64,000 nucleotides of DNA from Dictyobacter kobayashii (GTDB taxonomy: Bacteria; Chloroflexota; Ktedonobacteria; Ktedonobacterales; Ktedonobacteraceae): positions 2,170,001 to 2,234,000 of the forward strand of contig NZ_BIFS01000001.1 of assembly GCF_003967555.1 (NCBI RefSeq), written 5' to 3'. The translations under genes and the position numbers were made by a program. The notes under the pieces are model-generated. The model searched no databases, was not told the DNA's origin, and worked only from the letters and a program-made list of their open reading frames with translations. Positions 46,222 to 55,483 of the stretch are shown here, piece after piece. The first letter of the stretch is position 1. Each line of letters starts with the position of its first letter.

Positions 46222-47223
46222 ATGTCACTGGCAGCGAGTAGTACAAGTGTAGATCAAACAAACGTTATTGTCGTTGGTATTCGCTTTCGCCCCGCCGGTA
46301 GAATTTACTATTTCGATCCGGTTGGGCAAACGTTTTCAACGGGCCAATATGTCATTGTAGAAACAGTGCGCGGTGTAGAGGCAGGTCGGGTAGTCATTGC
46401 CTCAAAAAAAATGGCCGAAGTCGACCTGAGTGATACACTGAAGCCCGTTCTACATCTGGCTACCGAAGACGAACTGCGAATGATGCTCTCATACAAGAGT
46501 AAAGAGAAAGACGCGTTAGTTCGTTGTCATGAGCGTGTGGTCCATCATAAGCTTCCAATGAAGCTAGTAGAGGCCGAATACACATTTGATGGCAGCCGTC
46601 TGACCTTCTACTTTACCGCGGATGAGCGCGTAGATTTTCGTGCCCTGGTGCGCGACCTGGCAGCCACTTTTCGTACGCGCATCGAATTACGCCAGATCGG
46701 CGCTCGCGACCAGGCAAAACTACAGGGTGGCGTCGGGCCTTGCGGCAAGACCCTCTGCTGTAGTTCATGGATCACTGACTTTGGCATTGTCTCGATCAAG
46801 ATGGCCAAAGAACAGGGACTCCCCCTAAATCCTTCAAAAATCTCTGGTGTCTGCGGACGCTTGATGTGCTGTCTCTCTTATGAGAATGACAATTACATTC
46901 AAGCCAAGCAACAGATGCCGCAAATCGGCACCTTCCTCGATACTCCGGGAGGTCGTGGCAAGGTCGTATCAATCAACGTCCCCCAAAATTCTGTTGAAGT
47001 TATGTTAGAGAGTGGCGTCACTATCCACGTCCCTGTCGAGTCACAGGAAGAAAAAAAGCCGTCAGGTGGCTGTGGTAGCGGTGGCGCATGTTGTAGCTCT
47101 AAAGGCGGCGGTAGTTGTGGTAGCGGCGGCTGTGGCAGTGGCGGTTGTGGCAGTGGCGGCTGCGGTTCCACCAAAGGTGGCGCCGGCGGCTGTGGATCAT
47201 GTGGCCTCAAGAAGAAGCCGTAA
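46222..47223 (+). CDS. ricT: PSP1/RicT-like protein with Cys/Gly-rich tail
   Basis: A 333-residue PSP1-domain protein, the RicT (YaaT) family. In Bacillus it forms an iron-sulphur-containing complex with RicA and RicF that affects RNase Y and mRNA maturation. Signature: VGIRFRPAGRIYYFDP near the start, GPCGKTLCCSSWITDFG and SGVCGRLMCCLSYE with the conserved cysteines. The last 55 residues are unusual: about 14 Cys among Gly/Ser in CGSGG repeats, ending GSCGLKKKP. This tail is absent from ordinary RicT and could bind metal. Start ATG 46222 has only a weak ribosome site. Confidence 0.85.
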   Translation: MSLAASSTSVDQTNVIVVGIRFRPAGRIYYFDPVGQTFSTGQYVIVETVRGVEAGRVVIASKKMAEVDLSDTLKPVLHLATEDELRMMLSYKSKEKDALVRCHERVVHHKLPMKLVEAEYTFDGSRLTFYFTADERVDFRALVRDLAATFRTRIELRQIGARDQAKLQGGVGPCGKTLCCSSWITDFGIVSIKMAKEQGLPLNPSKISGVCGRLMCCLSYENDNYIQAKQQMPQIGTFLDTPGGRGKVVSINVPQNSVEVMLESGVTIHVPVESQEEKKPSGGCGSGGACCSSKGGGSCGSGGCGSGGCGSGGCGSTKGGAGGCGSCGLKKKP

Positions 47224-47270
47224 TTCAACGACTATCTGGTTGCAGAGATGAGAGGAAGGTGTGTGTATAC

Positions 47271-48850
47271 ATGTCGTCGGACAGGAAGGACCCCGGGGAT
47301 TCCTGGCAAGAACCCCATGACCCAGCTTCGAACTGGCCTCAGTATCCTGAACAGTTTCCAGTCGTAGATGGGGAACTGGTTGATGCCCAGGCGGAACCAG
47401 TACAGAATGACAAAAATGCGCCCCAGCCAGGAGGAGCGTCATCTCGCTATGCAGGCCGTCAGGCACGGGTCACACCGGCTGAGGCGGCTTCCTCGTTTTT
47501 CGAATCCTTCAAGAACGTTAATCAGTACATTACGCTAATCCTGATCCCGCTTGTATTCTGTGGTCTGACCTGTCTATTCATCCTACCTCAGGTGGCCTCA
47601 GGACACGCCGTCCTGGGACCCGGAGGCTTCTGGCCGATCCTGATTGTCCTGATCGCCATCACCATCATTCAGGCAGTCATGGTCTATTACGCAGGTTCAG
47701 ATAATGGGTTATGGACACTGGGCACGCTAGGAGGCTTCTGCCTCTTCTTGCTGACAGCCTGCTTTGCGGTCTATGGACTGCTTCCCGGTCTGCTGATACT
47801 GGTAGCTTTGATCGCCATCGGGTTGTGCTGGCTCGCCGCTGTGTTCATCCAGTCCCTGAAGGTTTCGTAGACATCATTTATAGCTTCAAGAAGTACGCGC
47901 GCACCATTTATCCTGGCTTCAATGTCCTCCTACCATGGGAAGAGGTAGCCAAACAACTCAACGTTGAAGAGATCCAGTGGATGTGTCCAGCCCAGATTAT
48001 TCAGCTGTCACGCGATGAAGATGTGATGCTGCGGGGCGTGATCTCTTACCAATTGTTACCAGAGGATGCCTATCTGGCGGTCACACAGGTGCGCCGCTGG
48101 GAGGAGAGCCTGCGCGATCTCTTCCAGACAACGTTACAAACTATCACGACCGTTTTCCAGCCAGAGGATTTTCTGACCTGGCCCGACGGTAGGAATAGTC
48201 AGATGGCCCAACCGGGCGATGATGATTTCGCGGGTAGCTTTGAGCGTCGCGAGCAGATCAACGACTATCTCTTCCAGCTTATGCGCGAGAAAGTGGCCTT
48301 GTGGGGTGTGCAGATTAATTGGGTCAGCATACGCGACATTGAGATTGCTCCGCACGGCGCGATCAAGATCGAACCTGTACAACCTGTACAGCCGTCGCGA
48401 CCGGAACCGGCTCAAATGGACAGGGTAATGGAAAAAACGGTGCCAGAAATGACATTACCCCGACCTCAGATGGCCACTGCCAGAGCCAATGCCAGCAATC
48501 AACCCGCTGAAGCACCTGCCCGATCCTATCCCGTCGAAAACCCCGCACCCGCTACCCCCTCCTATGATCTTACTGAAGATGTACTTGTCCACGCGTATAA
48601 AGATGTGCAGGATGGGCGTATTACAGATCCTGAGACCATCCGCGGCATCGCAGCCAAATTTCATGAGGTGGCCATAGACCCTGAAGCCAGCCAGAGCGTC
48701 CATTTTGATGCTGCCCAGGCTGCGCGCAACCTCTATGAACAGGCGAAGAAACAGGAACTACGCTATCCTGGCGGACCCTATCACGATGAGCCGCAAGCTG
48801 GCTGGAATACACAACGTCCTAAAGACGAAAATCTCATGGCCGGCAATTAA
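47271..48850 (+). pseudogene. membrane-anchored SPFH/band 7-like protein, one frameshift
   Basis: Two frames (47271-47870 and to 48850) join if one base is added to CCC at 47854-47856, giving FIQSPEGFVDIIYSFKKYAR without gap. Product about 525 residues: disordered N-terminus, four transmembrane helices (about residues 88-198), then a band 7 domain (YSFKKYARTIYPGFNVLLPW .. MLRGVISYQLLP .. REQINDYLFQLMREKVALWGV), a Pro-rich linker and a helical tail. Band 7 proteins organise membrane microdomains. AGGAAGG stands about 10 nt before the ATG. It follows ricT by 48 bp, probably in the same operon. Confidence 0.7.
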
Positions 48851-48859
48851 GCGTAGCCC

Positions 48860-48903
48860 AAAAGCAGGCTCCGGTCGCCACGTGGCGACCGGAGCCTGCT
48901 TTT
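48860..48903. terminator. 44-bp perfect palindrome between convergent genes
   Basis: Arms 48860-48881 and 48882-48903 (AAAAGCAGGCTCCGGTCGCC..) with no spacer and A/T tails on both sides. It serves the SPFH gene (plus) and the hydrolase-like gene (minus). Confidence 0.85.
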
Positions 48904-48911
48904 TAGCGCTA

Positions 48912-49880
48912 TTATTTAACGGGAGCACCGGCAAATTCGCGAATCAGGTTATTGAATTGAGCAGCCTGCTCATCCTGAATCTGTAAAGTCGCTTTATCGA
49001 TGATGCGTACATCAATGCGTGGATTGACGCGCTTAAAGGTCGAGCTTGCCTCTGCGGGGGTCAGGAAACCTTCACGGCCCCAGACAGCCACAACAGGAAC
49101 CTGCAAGCGGGCCAGGGGCTCATGCACATCCAGGTGTAGATGACTGCTCAGGAAGGCCGCACTGGCATGGCGGCTATTGGGCTGATGCGCTGAGGTATAG
49201 ATGTACTCTACCAGCTCATCGGTGATCAGGCCGGGATTGTGATAGCCCTGGCCGTCATAGTAGCCACGAATGGCCTGGCGCGATGTCAGGGTGTTGTAAA
49301 TGAATTGACCAATGATAGGCGTGCGGAGAATAAACTTCTGTAGCGCATTTAAAGGACCAGGATAGGATTCCTGTAAGATTGTGGTGGGAGCTCCTACCAG
49401 GACCAGGCGCTCAAACAATTGTGGACGACGGTAAGCGGCTGCAATTACATAAGCGCTGGTCAAACCATGAGCCACTACAATGGCCGGCTTGCCAACCACT
49501 TCACGAATAAAATCATTGAGAAGGTCGGTATATGTTTCTGCGTCATAATCAATGGCTGGATGGTCTGATAGGCCAAAACCTAACAGATCCAGGGCATATA
49601 CACGGAATTGCTCGGCAAGTGTATCAATATTCTTACGCCACTCATAAGATGAAGCGCCCGGACCAAAACCATGGATCAAGACCAGCGGCTTGGCATCCCG
49701 GCTCCCCTTGACTTCATAAAACATATCGCCGTACTTCCATGGATAGCGGCGCTCTTCTCCTGTCAGAACAGTATCAAGCTCGCCTGCCATTGTCTCGGTC
49801 ACTTTATTATAGAGGGCCAGTGCACCCAGTGCACCGCCAAGTACCAGGCTGGTGTTAAACAATTTCTTTGCAATTGCCAT
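48912..49880 (-). CDS. alpha/beta-hydrolase fold protein lacking catalytic residues
   Basis: A 322-residue protein with an N-terminal hydrophobic anchor (about residues 5-25) and an alpha/beta-hydrolase fold: LVLIHGFGPGASSYEW, YALDLLGFGLSDHP. At the nucleophile elbow, where GxSxG is expected, it reads VVAHGLTSAY, so Ser is replaced by Gly. Near the end, the usual His (HxxQxExP) reads ATLQIQDEQ. Both Ser and His are therefore missing, implying a non-hydrolytic or altered role. ATG 49880 is used because TAGGAG lies 11 nt upstream; an in-frame GTG at 49892 is less likely. Confidence 0.78.
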   Translation of the reverse strand: MAIAKKLFNTSLVLGGALGALALYNKVTETMAGELDTVLTGEERRYPWKYGDMFYEVKGSRDAKPLVLIHGFGPGASSYEWRKNIDTLAEQFRVYALDLLGFGLSDHPAIDYDAETYTDLLNDFIREVVGKPAIVVAHGLTSAYVIAAAYRRPQLFERLVLVGAPTTILQESYPGPLNALQKFILRTPIIGQFIYNTLTSRQAIRGYYDGQGYHNPGLITDELVEYIYTSAHQPNSRHASAAFLSSHLHLDVHEPLARLQVPVVAVWGREGFLTPAEASSTFKRVNPRIDVRIIDKATLQIQDEQAAQFNNLIREFAGAPVK

Positions 49881-50254
49881 ATCTATACACACTCCTACTT
49901 GCTGTTCTACCTGATTTCAATTACGAGGCGTTTGATAGAATCACCTCGACACTATACTATACTCACTTTACCTATAGAAATATCAATATCCCTATACTAT
50001 TCTCTAATGTATAGAGCACAGCAGGCTCAAGAAGTAATATAGCATGTGCCAGCGAGAATGCGCAAACAGTAGTACCCAAATTAGTACTCTATTGCATGGT
50101 ACGCATTTCAGCAGCTCATCTTTTTCTCAATCGATAGGATGCTACAAATAGTATAGTATGAATGCACTCCATTTTCAGGTACATGTAGAAGTATGAATAC
50201 TCATATATAGGCTAATGACCTTTTCTCTTTAACAGGATATAAGATACCTCTTCC

Positions 50255-50455
50255 ATTCTCGCCTGCGGCGGGAGGAGAGGTGGAGGATTCGGTGGGGACA
50301 CCCCACTCCCCGCCAGAAGGGGCTCGCCGCCCCTCCTGCTCGAACAAGCGATAAGAGGTACATTCTTTCAGGTGTGGAGTGTGTTTGGTGGGCGGCCGCA
50401 GCCGCCCACCAAACACACTCCACACCCGGCACCTCAGGCGCCAAAGGGGAAAATT
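50255..50455. repeat. dispersed GC-rich repeat and palindrome, copy 2
   Basis: A GC-rich part (50255-50340: TCTCGCCTGCGGCGGG, GTGGGGACACCCCAC, GGGGCTCGCCGCCCC) resembles the stretch at 1789-1850. Then a 26-bp perfect palindrome (50371-50396 / 50401-50426) with flanks matching copy 1 at 11922-12040. It fills most of the 640-bp gap between divergent genes; the left half of that gap holds nothing recognised. Confidence 0.7.
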
Positions 50456-50522
50456 TAAAAGCCCTGGGATACAGGGCTGGGGCGTTGACGATTGCTTTTA
50501 AATAGCGTACCATTAGTTTGCT

Positions 50523-51440
50523 ATGCAAGATATATCATCATATTTAAGTATCTCACAAGAAGTGCAGCTTGCATTACAAGCAGGGCAAGCTATTGTAGCA
50601 CTTGAATCAACTGTCATTGCGCATGGCCTGCCATATCCTGCAAATATTGAAATTGCGCATGCGATGGAAGCAGCCGTTCGAGCCGAAGGAGCCATTCCAG
50701 CTACCATCGGCATTCATGACGGAAAAATCGTCATCGGACTTAACGCTGACGAAATTGAGCACCTGGCTACCGCTTCAAATGTGCGCAAAGTCAGTCGGCG
50801 AGATGTTGCCTTCACACTCGCCACAGGAGAATGGGGAGCCACGACCGTGGCAGGTACCATGCTCTGTGCCCATCTGGCTGGTATTCGCTTCTTCGCGACC
50901 GGAGGAATTGGAGGCGTTCACCATGGGGCTGACAAGAGTATGGATATCTCTGCCGATCTACAAGAACTCAGCCAGACCCCCGTACTGGTCACCTGTGCTG
51001 GCGCCAAATCGCTGCTCGATCTTAATCTGACACTGGAGTATCTAGAAACGCACGGCGTCCCCGTGATTGGCTGGCAGACCGACGAATTTCCAGCTTTTTA
51101 TGTGCAAAAGAGCGGATTGGGGCTCTCTCAGCGACTCGACGACGTATCGACGCTTGCCCGCCTGGCACACATCCAATGGACGAGTAGCCTGAATGGCATC
51201 CTTGTCACCTGCCCGATTCCCACAGCCCACGCCATGGAAGCCGCGCCCATTGAACAAGCCATCACAAAAGCCCTCCAACAGGCACAAAAGCAAGGTATCC
51301 AGGGGTCAGCCCTCACACCCTATGTTCTCTCGCAAGTAGCCCAGGCCACAACCGGAGAAAGTATCGAAGCGAACAAAGCCCTCTTGCTCAACAATGCCCA
51401 CTGGGCAGCCCGTTTTGCCCAGGCCTACCACAACCTATAA
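50523..51440 (+). CDS. psuG: pseudouridine-5'-phosphate glycosidase
   Basis: A 305-residue enzyme splitting pseudouridine 5'-phosphate to uracil and ribose 5-phosphate, in salvage of RNA-derived pseudouridine. Signature stretches: ALESTVIAHGLPYP, VRKVSRRDVAFTLATGEWGATTVAGTM, FATGGIGGVHHGADKSMDISADL, VITxG-like CAGAKSLLDLNLTLEYLETHGVPVIGW. Usual length. The pseudouridine kinase (PsuK) that normally partners it is not adjacent. No clear ribosome site. The stop codon lies inside a strong hairpin. Confidence 0.93.
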   Translation: MQDISSYLSISQEVQLALQAGQAIVALESTVIAHGLPYPANIEIAHAMEAAVRAEGAIPATIGIHDGKIVIGLNADEIEHLATASNVRKVSRRDVAFTLATGEWGATTVAGTMLCAHLAGIRFFATGGIGGVHHGADKSMDISADLQELSQTPVLVTCAGAKSLLDLNLTLEYLETHGVPVIGWQTDEFPAFYVQKSGLGLSQRLDDVSTLARLAHIQWTSSLNGILVTCPIPTAHAMEAAPIEQAITKALQQAQKQGIQGSALTPYVLSQVAQATTGESIEANKALLLNNAHWAARFAQAYHNL

Positions 51441-51483
51441 AAGTATGTCGTGCGCCGTCGCGCACGACATACTTTTATAGGTT
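51432..51483. terminator. 24-bp hairpin overlapping the psuG stop
   Basis: Arms 51432-51455 and 51460-51483 (CCTATAAAAGTATGTCGTGCG core). The psuG TAA at 51438-51440 is inside the left arm. A T-run forms part of the right arm. Confidence 0.8.
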
Positions 51484-51660
51484 CCATCCACTTTCGCGCC
51501 AGATATACTGGCTCTCCGTCCTTCCCCTGGAATGACGGGGAGGGAGGGCTGCGAGGACACCTCGTGCTCCGTCAGGGGCTGCCGCCCCTGCACCCCGCTT
51601 TCCTCCTAAAGGGCGGAGAAGCACCTATTTTTATAGGTTCCATCCACTTTCGCGCCAGAT
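51473..51660. repeat. 32-bp direct repeat, copies 156 bp apart
   Basis: TTTTATAGGTTCCATCCACT continuing to GCGCCAGAT occurs identically at 51473-51504 and 51629-51660. Between them is a GC-rich stretch (GGGGCTGCCGCCCC) like the other intergenic repeats here. The first copy begins in the right arm of the psuG hairpin. Confidence 0.7.
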
Positions 51661-51699
51661 CTATTTTTATATCGTTTTGTATGCTGGCGCTCCATAGAC

Positions 51700-51760
51700 A
51701 TTTACATGGTGTGATGTAGAAAATGAGCGATGCTCATTTTCTACATCACACCATGTAAAT
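51700..51760. terminator. 29-bp perfect hairpin in the psuG downstream region
   Basis: Arms 51700-51728 and 51732-51760, loop GAT. The core AAAATGAGC/GCTCATTTT is of the same style as at 113-174 and 25020-25080. It is the second strong hairpin after psuG. Confidence 0.75.
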
Positions 51761-51997
51761 AATTTTGAGCACCGTAGGTGCTCCAGTGCGGCATAAAGAC
51801 AGCAGCGATCAGCTCCCATCCAAAAAACTACCCCTTTTTGCCACAGACAAAAACAAAAAACAATTTAAAGTTCCCACTAAGTAGACGTTGATTTATTCCA
51901 TCATAACGACTACAATACGAATACACAAAAAATGTGTGTATTCACACTGACTAGTCCTTTTCTTGTAACAAATCCTCCTCGAAAGGAGCCGTATACT

Positions 51998-52387
51998 GTG
52001 AATAACCCTTTGGAGATCCGTAAGGTTATCGTGGGCGTAGTCCTTGCCATCCTGTGGATGTGCCTCTTCATATTTTTGAAGGACTCTCTCGTCATCGACT
52101 GGGCGGGAGATGGCTCAAACCTTACGCCTCTTAAACTGGTACTGGGCGTCATCGGCCTGCTGGTCGTTGCCTTTTACCATCTGTTTCTCAACGCGACCGC
52201 TGAAACCAAGAAGCTTAGCGCGACCGCAACACTCACGATTGTCTGGCTCTCACTTATTCTCTTTTATCCTTTTAAAGATCCAAACAATACCAATGGTGGT
52301 GCAGTCGGTTTCTTCGCTTTGATCGGCGGATTGGCCGTTGTAGTACTTTGGGTACGTTTCTTCTCAGATGATCTGATCGCCGCTTAA
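51998..52387 (+). CDS. four-helix membrane protein, unknown
   Basis: A 129-residue protein with hydrophobic helices at about residues 9-28, 46-66, 74-91 and 101-121. Not recognised. GTG 51998 is chosen because GAAAGGAGCC stands about 8 nt upstream. It is followed by a terminator and converges with purH. Confidence 0.65.
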   Translation: MNNPLEIRKVIVGVVLAILWMCLFIFLKDSLVIDWAGDGSNLTPLKLVLGVIGLLVVAFYHLFLNATAETKKLSATATLTIVWLSLILFYPFKDPNNTNGGAVGFFALIGGLAVVVLWVRFFSDDLIAA

Positions 52388-52466
52388 GCGCGGACAATCC
52401 TTTCGCTGAGAAAGGAGGAGGCTTGCTTTGCATGTCCAATATTTCCTCCAACATAGGTATCCACCA

Positions 52467-52513
52467 AAAGAAAAGGCGTAGCTCTCAATGCGAGAATGCT
52501 ACGTCTTTTCTTT
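52467..52513. terminator. hairpin between convergent genes
   Basis: AAAGAAAAGGCGTAGC (52467-52482) pairs with GCTACGTCTTTTCTTT (52498-52513), one G-T pair. Serves the membrane protein gene and purH. Confidence 0.75.
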
Positions 52514-52543
52514 CTTTTGGCTTAGGCTTAGGCTTAGGCGCCA

Positions 52544-54113
52544 TCAATGTCTGAAGTGGCGCTTACCGGTAAAGATCATGGCCATCACATGTTTGTTGGC
52601 CATGCGGATAGACTCTTCGTCCCGTAATGAGCCTCCGGGTTGAATGATGGCGGTAATGCCCGCTTTAGCGGCGCACTCAACACCATCGGCAAAGGGGAAG
52701 AAGGCATCCGAGGCCAGCACAGCTCCGCGCGAACGCTCACCAGCTTTATCTACAGCGAGTTGTACGCTGGTGACCCGATTCATCTGACCGGCACCAACCC
52801 CAACCACCATCAACTTATGCGCCAGCACGATAGCATTAGATTTAACGCATCGCACCACCTTCCAGGCAAACATAAGATCCGTAATCTCTTCCAGCGTCGG
52901 CTCCCGCTCTGTAACAACGCGGTATTCAGCCTCGCCGTCTCCTACAAAATCAGGTGTCTGCAAAAGCAAGCCACCGCCAACAGTTCTGGCCTCAAGATGT
53001 CCATTCAGCAAGAGTTGGGTGTTAATAAATTTAGGTTCAATAGCATGATGTGTCGCTAACAGGCGCAGATTCTTGCGCTGCCCTAAAATCTGACGCGCCT
53101 CCGGGGTAAAATCAGGAGCAATGACAGCCTCATAAAATAGCTGACTGATTTCTAACGCAGTCGCTTGATCGATAGGGCGGTTGCTACCGATGATGCCCCG
53201 AAGGCGGAAACCGGATCGCCCGCATGGGCTTTTTTATAGGCTTCAACCAGCGTATCACCACAGGCTAATCCACAAGGATTAGTATGTTTCACAATCACAA
53301 TAGCTGGAGCGGTAAAACTTTGTACAGCATTTAAAGCGGCATCCAGATCGAGTAAATTATTATAAGAGAGATCTTTCCCCTGCAAGATTTCGCAGCCAGC
53401 TATGGTTGGAAGGTTGGAAGAGCATGAGGTAGAATCCGCCCAGCGGTAAAAGGCCGCGTGCTGGTGGGGATTTTCTCCATAGCGCAAGACATGCAGTCGC
53501 TCTAAAGGGATGGTCATTTCCTCTGGGAAGCGCTCCCCGGTGGGACCTCGCAAATATTCAGCGACGGCGGTGTCATAACACGCCGTATGTTGAAAGGCAA
53601 TGGCCGCCAGGTGGCGGCGCGTTTCCAGGCTTATCTCACCCTGCTCGCGCCATTCTTGCAGCACGGGGATATAGTCCTGGGACGTACCAGCACAACAACA
53701 TCCTGGAAATTTTTGGCCGCCGCCCGCACCAGGGCCACGCCCCCGATATCGATCTGCTCCAGCGCCTCATCCAGAGTGGTCGCGGCATCGCGCACCATCT
53801 CCGCAAAAGGATACAGGTTGACGGCGACAATATCGATAGGTACAATCTGATGCGACTTGAGTTCCTTCTCATGTTCAGCCAGTCCACGATGGGCCAGAAT
53901 GCCGCCAAAAATAGCGGGATGCAACGTCTTTACACGTCCATTTAGGATTTCAGGAAACTGTGTCAGCTCATTGACGGATTGAGCCTTGATACCCTCAGCT
54001 TCGAGTTCTTGCTGCGTACCACTGGTAGAGAATATGGTCACATGGTGGCTCTGCAGCTCCTGTGCTAACATAGGGAGGCCCTCACGGTTAGCTACACTGA
54101 TTATCGCTCTCAT
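52544..54113 (-). pseudogene. purH: bifunctional AICAR transformylase / IMP cyclohydrolase, two frameshifts (probably intact)
   Basis: The last two steps of IMP synthesis. The IMP cyclohydrolase part (MRAIISVANREGL, FSTSGTQQELEAEG, GRVKTLHPAIFGGIL, NLYPFAEMVRDAATTLDEALEQIDIGG) and the transformylase part (LRYGENPHQHAAFY, LQGKDLSYNNLLDLDAA, VKHTNPCGLACG, SDAFFPFADGVECAAKAGITAI) are complete and in order. One base is missing in GGG at 53679-53681 (repair gives QDYIPVLQEWREQ) and one in CCCC at 53196-53199 (repair gives AFGGIIGSNRPIDQATALEIS). Restored length about 523 residues, normal. Two lesions in a purine gene of an otherwise prototrophic-looking genome point to sequencing error. Confidence 0.9.
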
Positions 54114-54378
54114 TGGTCATCCTTTCGGGATGTATAGGGTAAGAACGAACCACTATGACGCCAGGTACAAATGTTGCCATACAGCATCTTTATCAAGCAG
54201 ACCAGATAAGAAAGAACCACGACAAGGCTTTCGCTTCTGTCGAAAGCCAGGAACATCTTGTTTGTATCAGTATATTCCACCGGGCATAGAACAGCGAACG
54301 CAACCATATCTCAGTCCGCGCCAGCGCTGGTTAGAAGAGAATTCAATATGAGATAATAGGGAGATGATCAAGAACGTT

Positions 54379-55311
54379 ATGCGCATACTCATTATCCGAC
54401 CAGGGGCCATTGGCGATACGCTGGTGACCTTTCCGCTGCTACATCATCTACGAGTAAATACACCCGGTGTACATCTAACCTTTGTGGGCAATACGCGCGT
54501 ATTACCATTATTGCAGGCCTTCGAACTGGCGGAAGAGGTCGCGGACTACGAAGAACGGCGCTGGAGTCAACTTTTTTTATCCCCCACAGGTTCGCGCCAA
54601 CCAGCCCTGCAAGACTTCCTGTGCACGATAGAGAGGGCCATCTGCTGGCTGAAAGATCCAGATGGTACGATTACAGCCAACCTACAAGCTGCCGGGATTC
54701 CAGATTATAAGGTCGTCCCAGGACGTCCGCCGGCCTCCTGTGCTATCCCGATTGGAGATTATCTGGCGCAGAGTATAGGCGAAACCCTGGCAAGCAGGCA
54801 ACGATGGCAGGTGCCAGCAACGTATGCCTGGCGACCAGGAGCCAATGATACCCGAGCAGTGGCCATCCATCCTGGCAGTGGAGGTGAGGAAAAGTGCTGG
54901 CCCGTCTCTTACTTCGCGGATGTGATTGCTTCGCTCTGGCAACAGGAGATCCCGGTACTCCTATTGGCGGGACCCGCCGAACAAACGCGGCTGCGAACGC
55001 TGCAACAACTGCTACCAGAACCACCCATACCCCTATTATGGCAACAACTGCTTGATGCTCCACTGGTTACGGTAGCCCGGACACTACAAGATTGTCGTGG
55101 CTACCTGGGCAACGACTCAGGACTCACCCACCTGGCCGCCCTGCTAGGCCTTCCCACATTAGCGCTATTTGGACCCAGCAATCCGCTTGTCTGGCAACCA
55201 CAGGGAGAAAGAGTCAAAGTACTCTATAACTCCCAACTATCTCAAATCTCTCCCCAGCTCGTGCTGGCGGAACTTACACACCTGCTAAAACATATTAGCA
55301 CTTTTTGCTAG
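54379..55311 (+). CDS. GT9-family (heptosyltransferase-like) glycosyltransferase
   Basis: A protein of about 310 residues. RILIIRPGAIGDTLVTFPLL at the start and VAIHPGSGGEEKCWPVSYFADVI, then GYLGNDSGLTHLAALLGLPTLALFGPSNP are the ADP-heptose transferase signatures. In Gram-negatives GT9 enzymes build LPS core; in a monoderm-like Chloroflexota the acceptor is probably another cell-surface glycan. ATG 54379 is preferred over 54364 because GGGAG is only 1 nt before the latter. Divergent from purH. Confidence 0.85.
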   Translation: MRILIIRPGAIGDTLVTFPLLHHLRVNTPGVHLTFVGNTRVLPLLQAFELAEEVADYEERRWSQLFLSPTGSRQPALQDFLCTIERAICWLKDPDGTITANLQAAGIPDYKVVPGRPPASCAIPIGDYLAQSIGETLASRQRWQVPATYAWRPGANDTRAVAIHPGSGGEEKCWPVSYFADVIASLWQQEIPVLLLAGPAEQTRLRTLQQLLPEPPIPLLWQQLLDAPLVTVARTLQDCRGYLGNDSGLTHLAALLGLPTLALFGPSNPLVWQPQGERVKVLYNSQLSQISPQLVLAELTHLLKHISTFC

Positions 55312-55483
55312 AAATTTTACAGATACAGAGAGATCGCATATACTCGTAACTATTGACTTTAGCAACCTAGTGTACTGGATGCTGCAAGAGAAACTCTATT
55401 TATTACCAACCCAAAGCAGTCCAAGATATTTATTCCAGCGTATTACTGCCTGCTGCAGCTCCCAATAGAGAGGAGGACTTTGT

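Noticed and set aside
47145..47270. N-terminal extension of the SPFH protein into ricT
   Set aside because: This part is the ricT Gly/Cys repeat read in another frame; the ATG at 47271 has a ribosome site.
51450..51719. 89-residue frame after psuG
   Set aside because: It is a translation of the hairpin arm and the 32-bp direct repeat, with no start signal.
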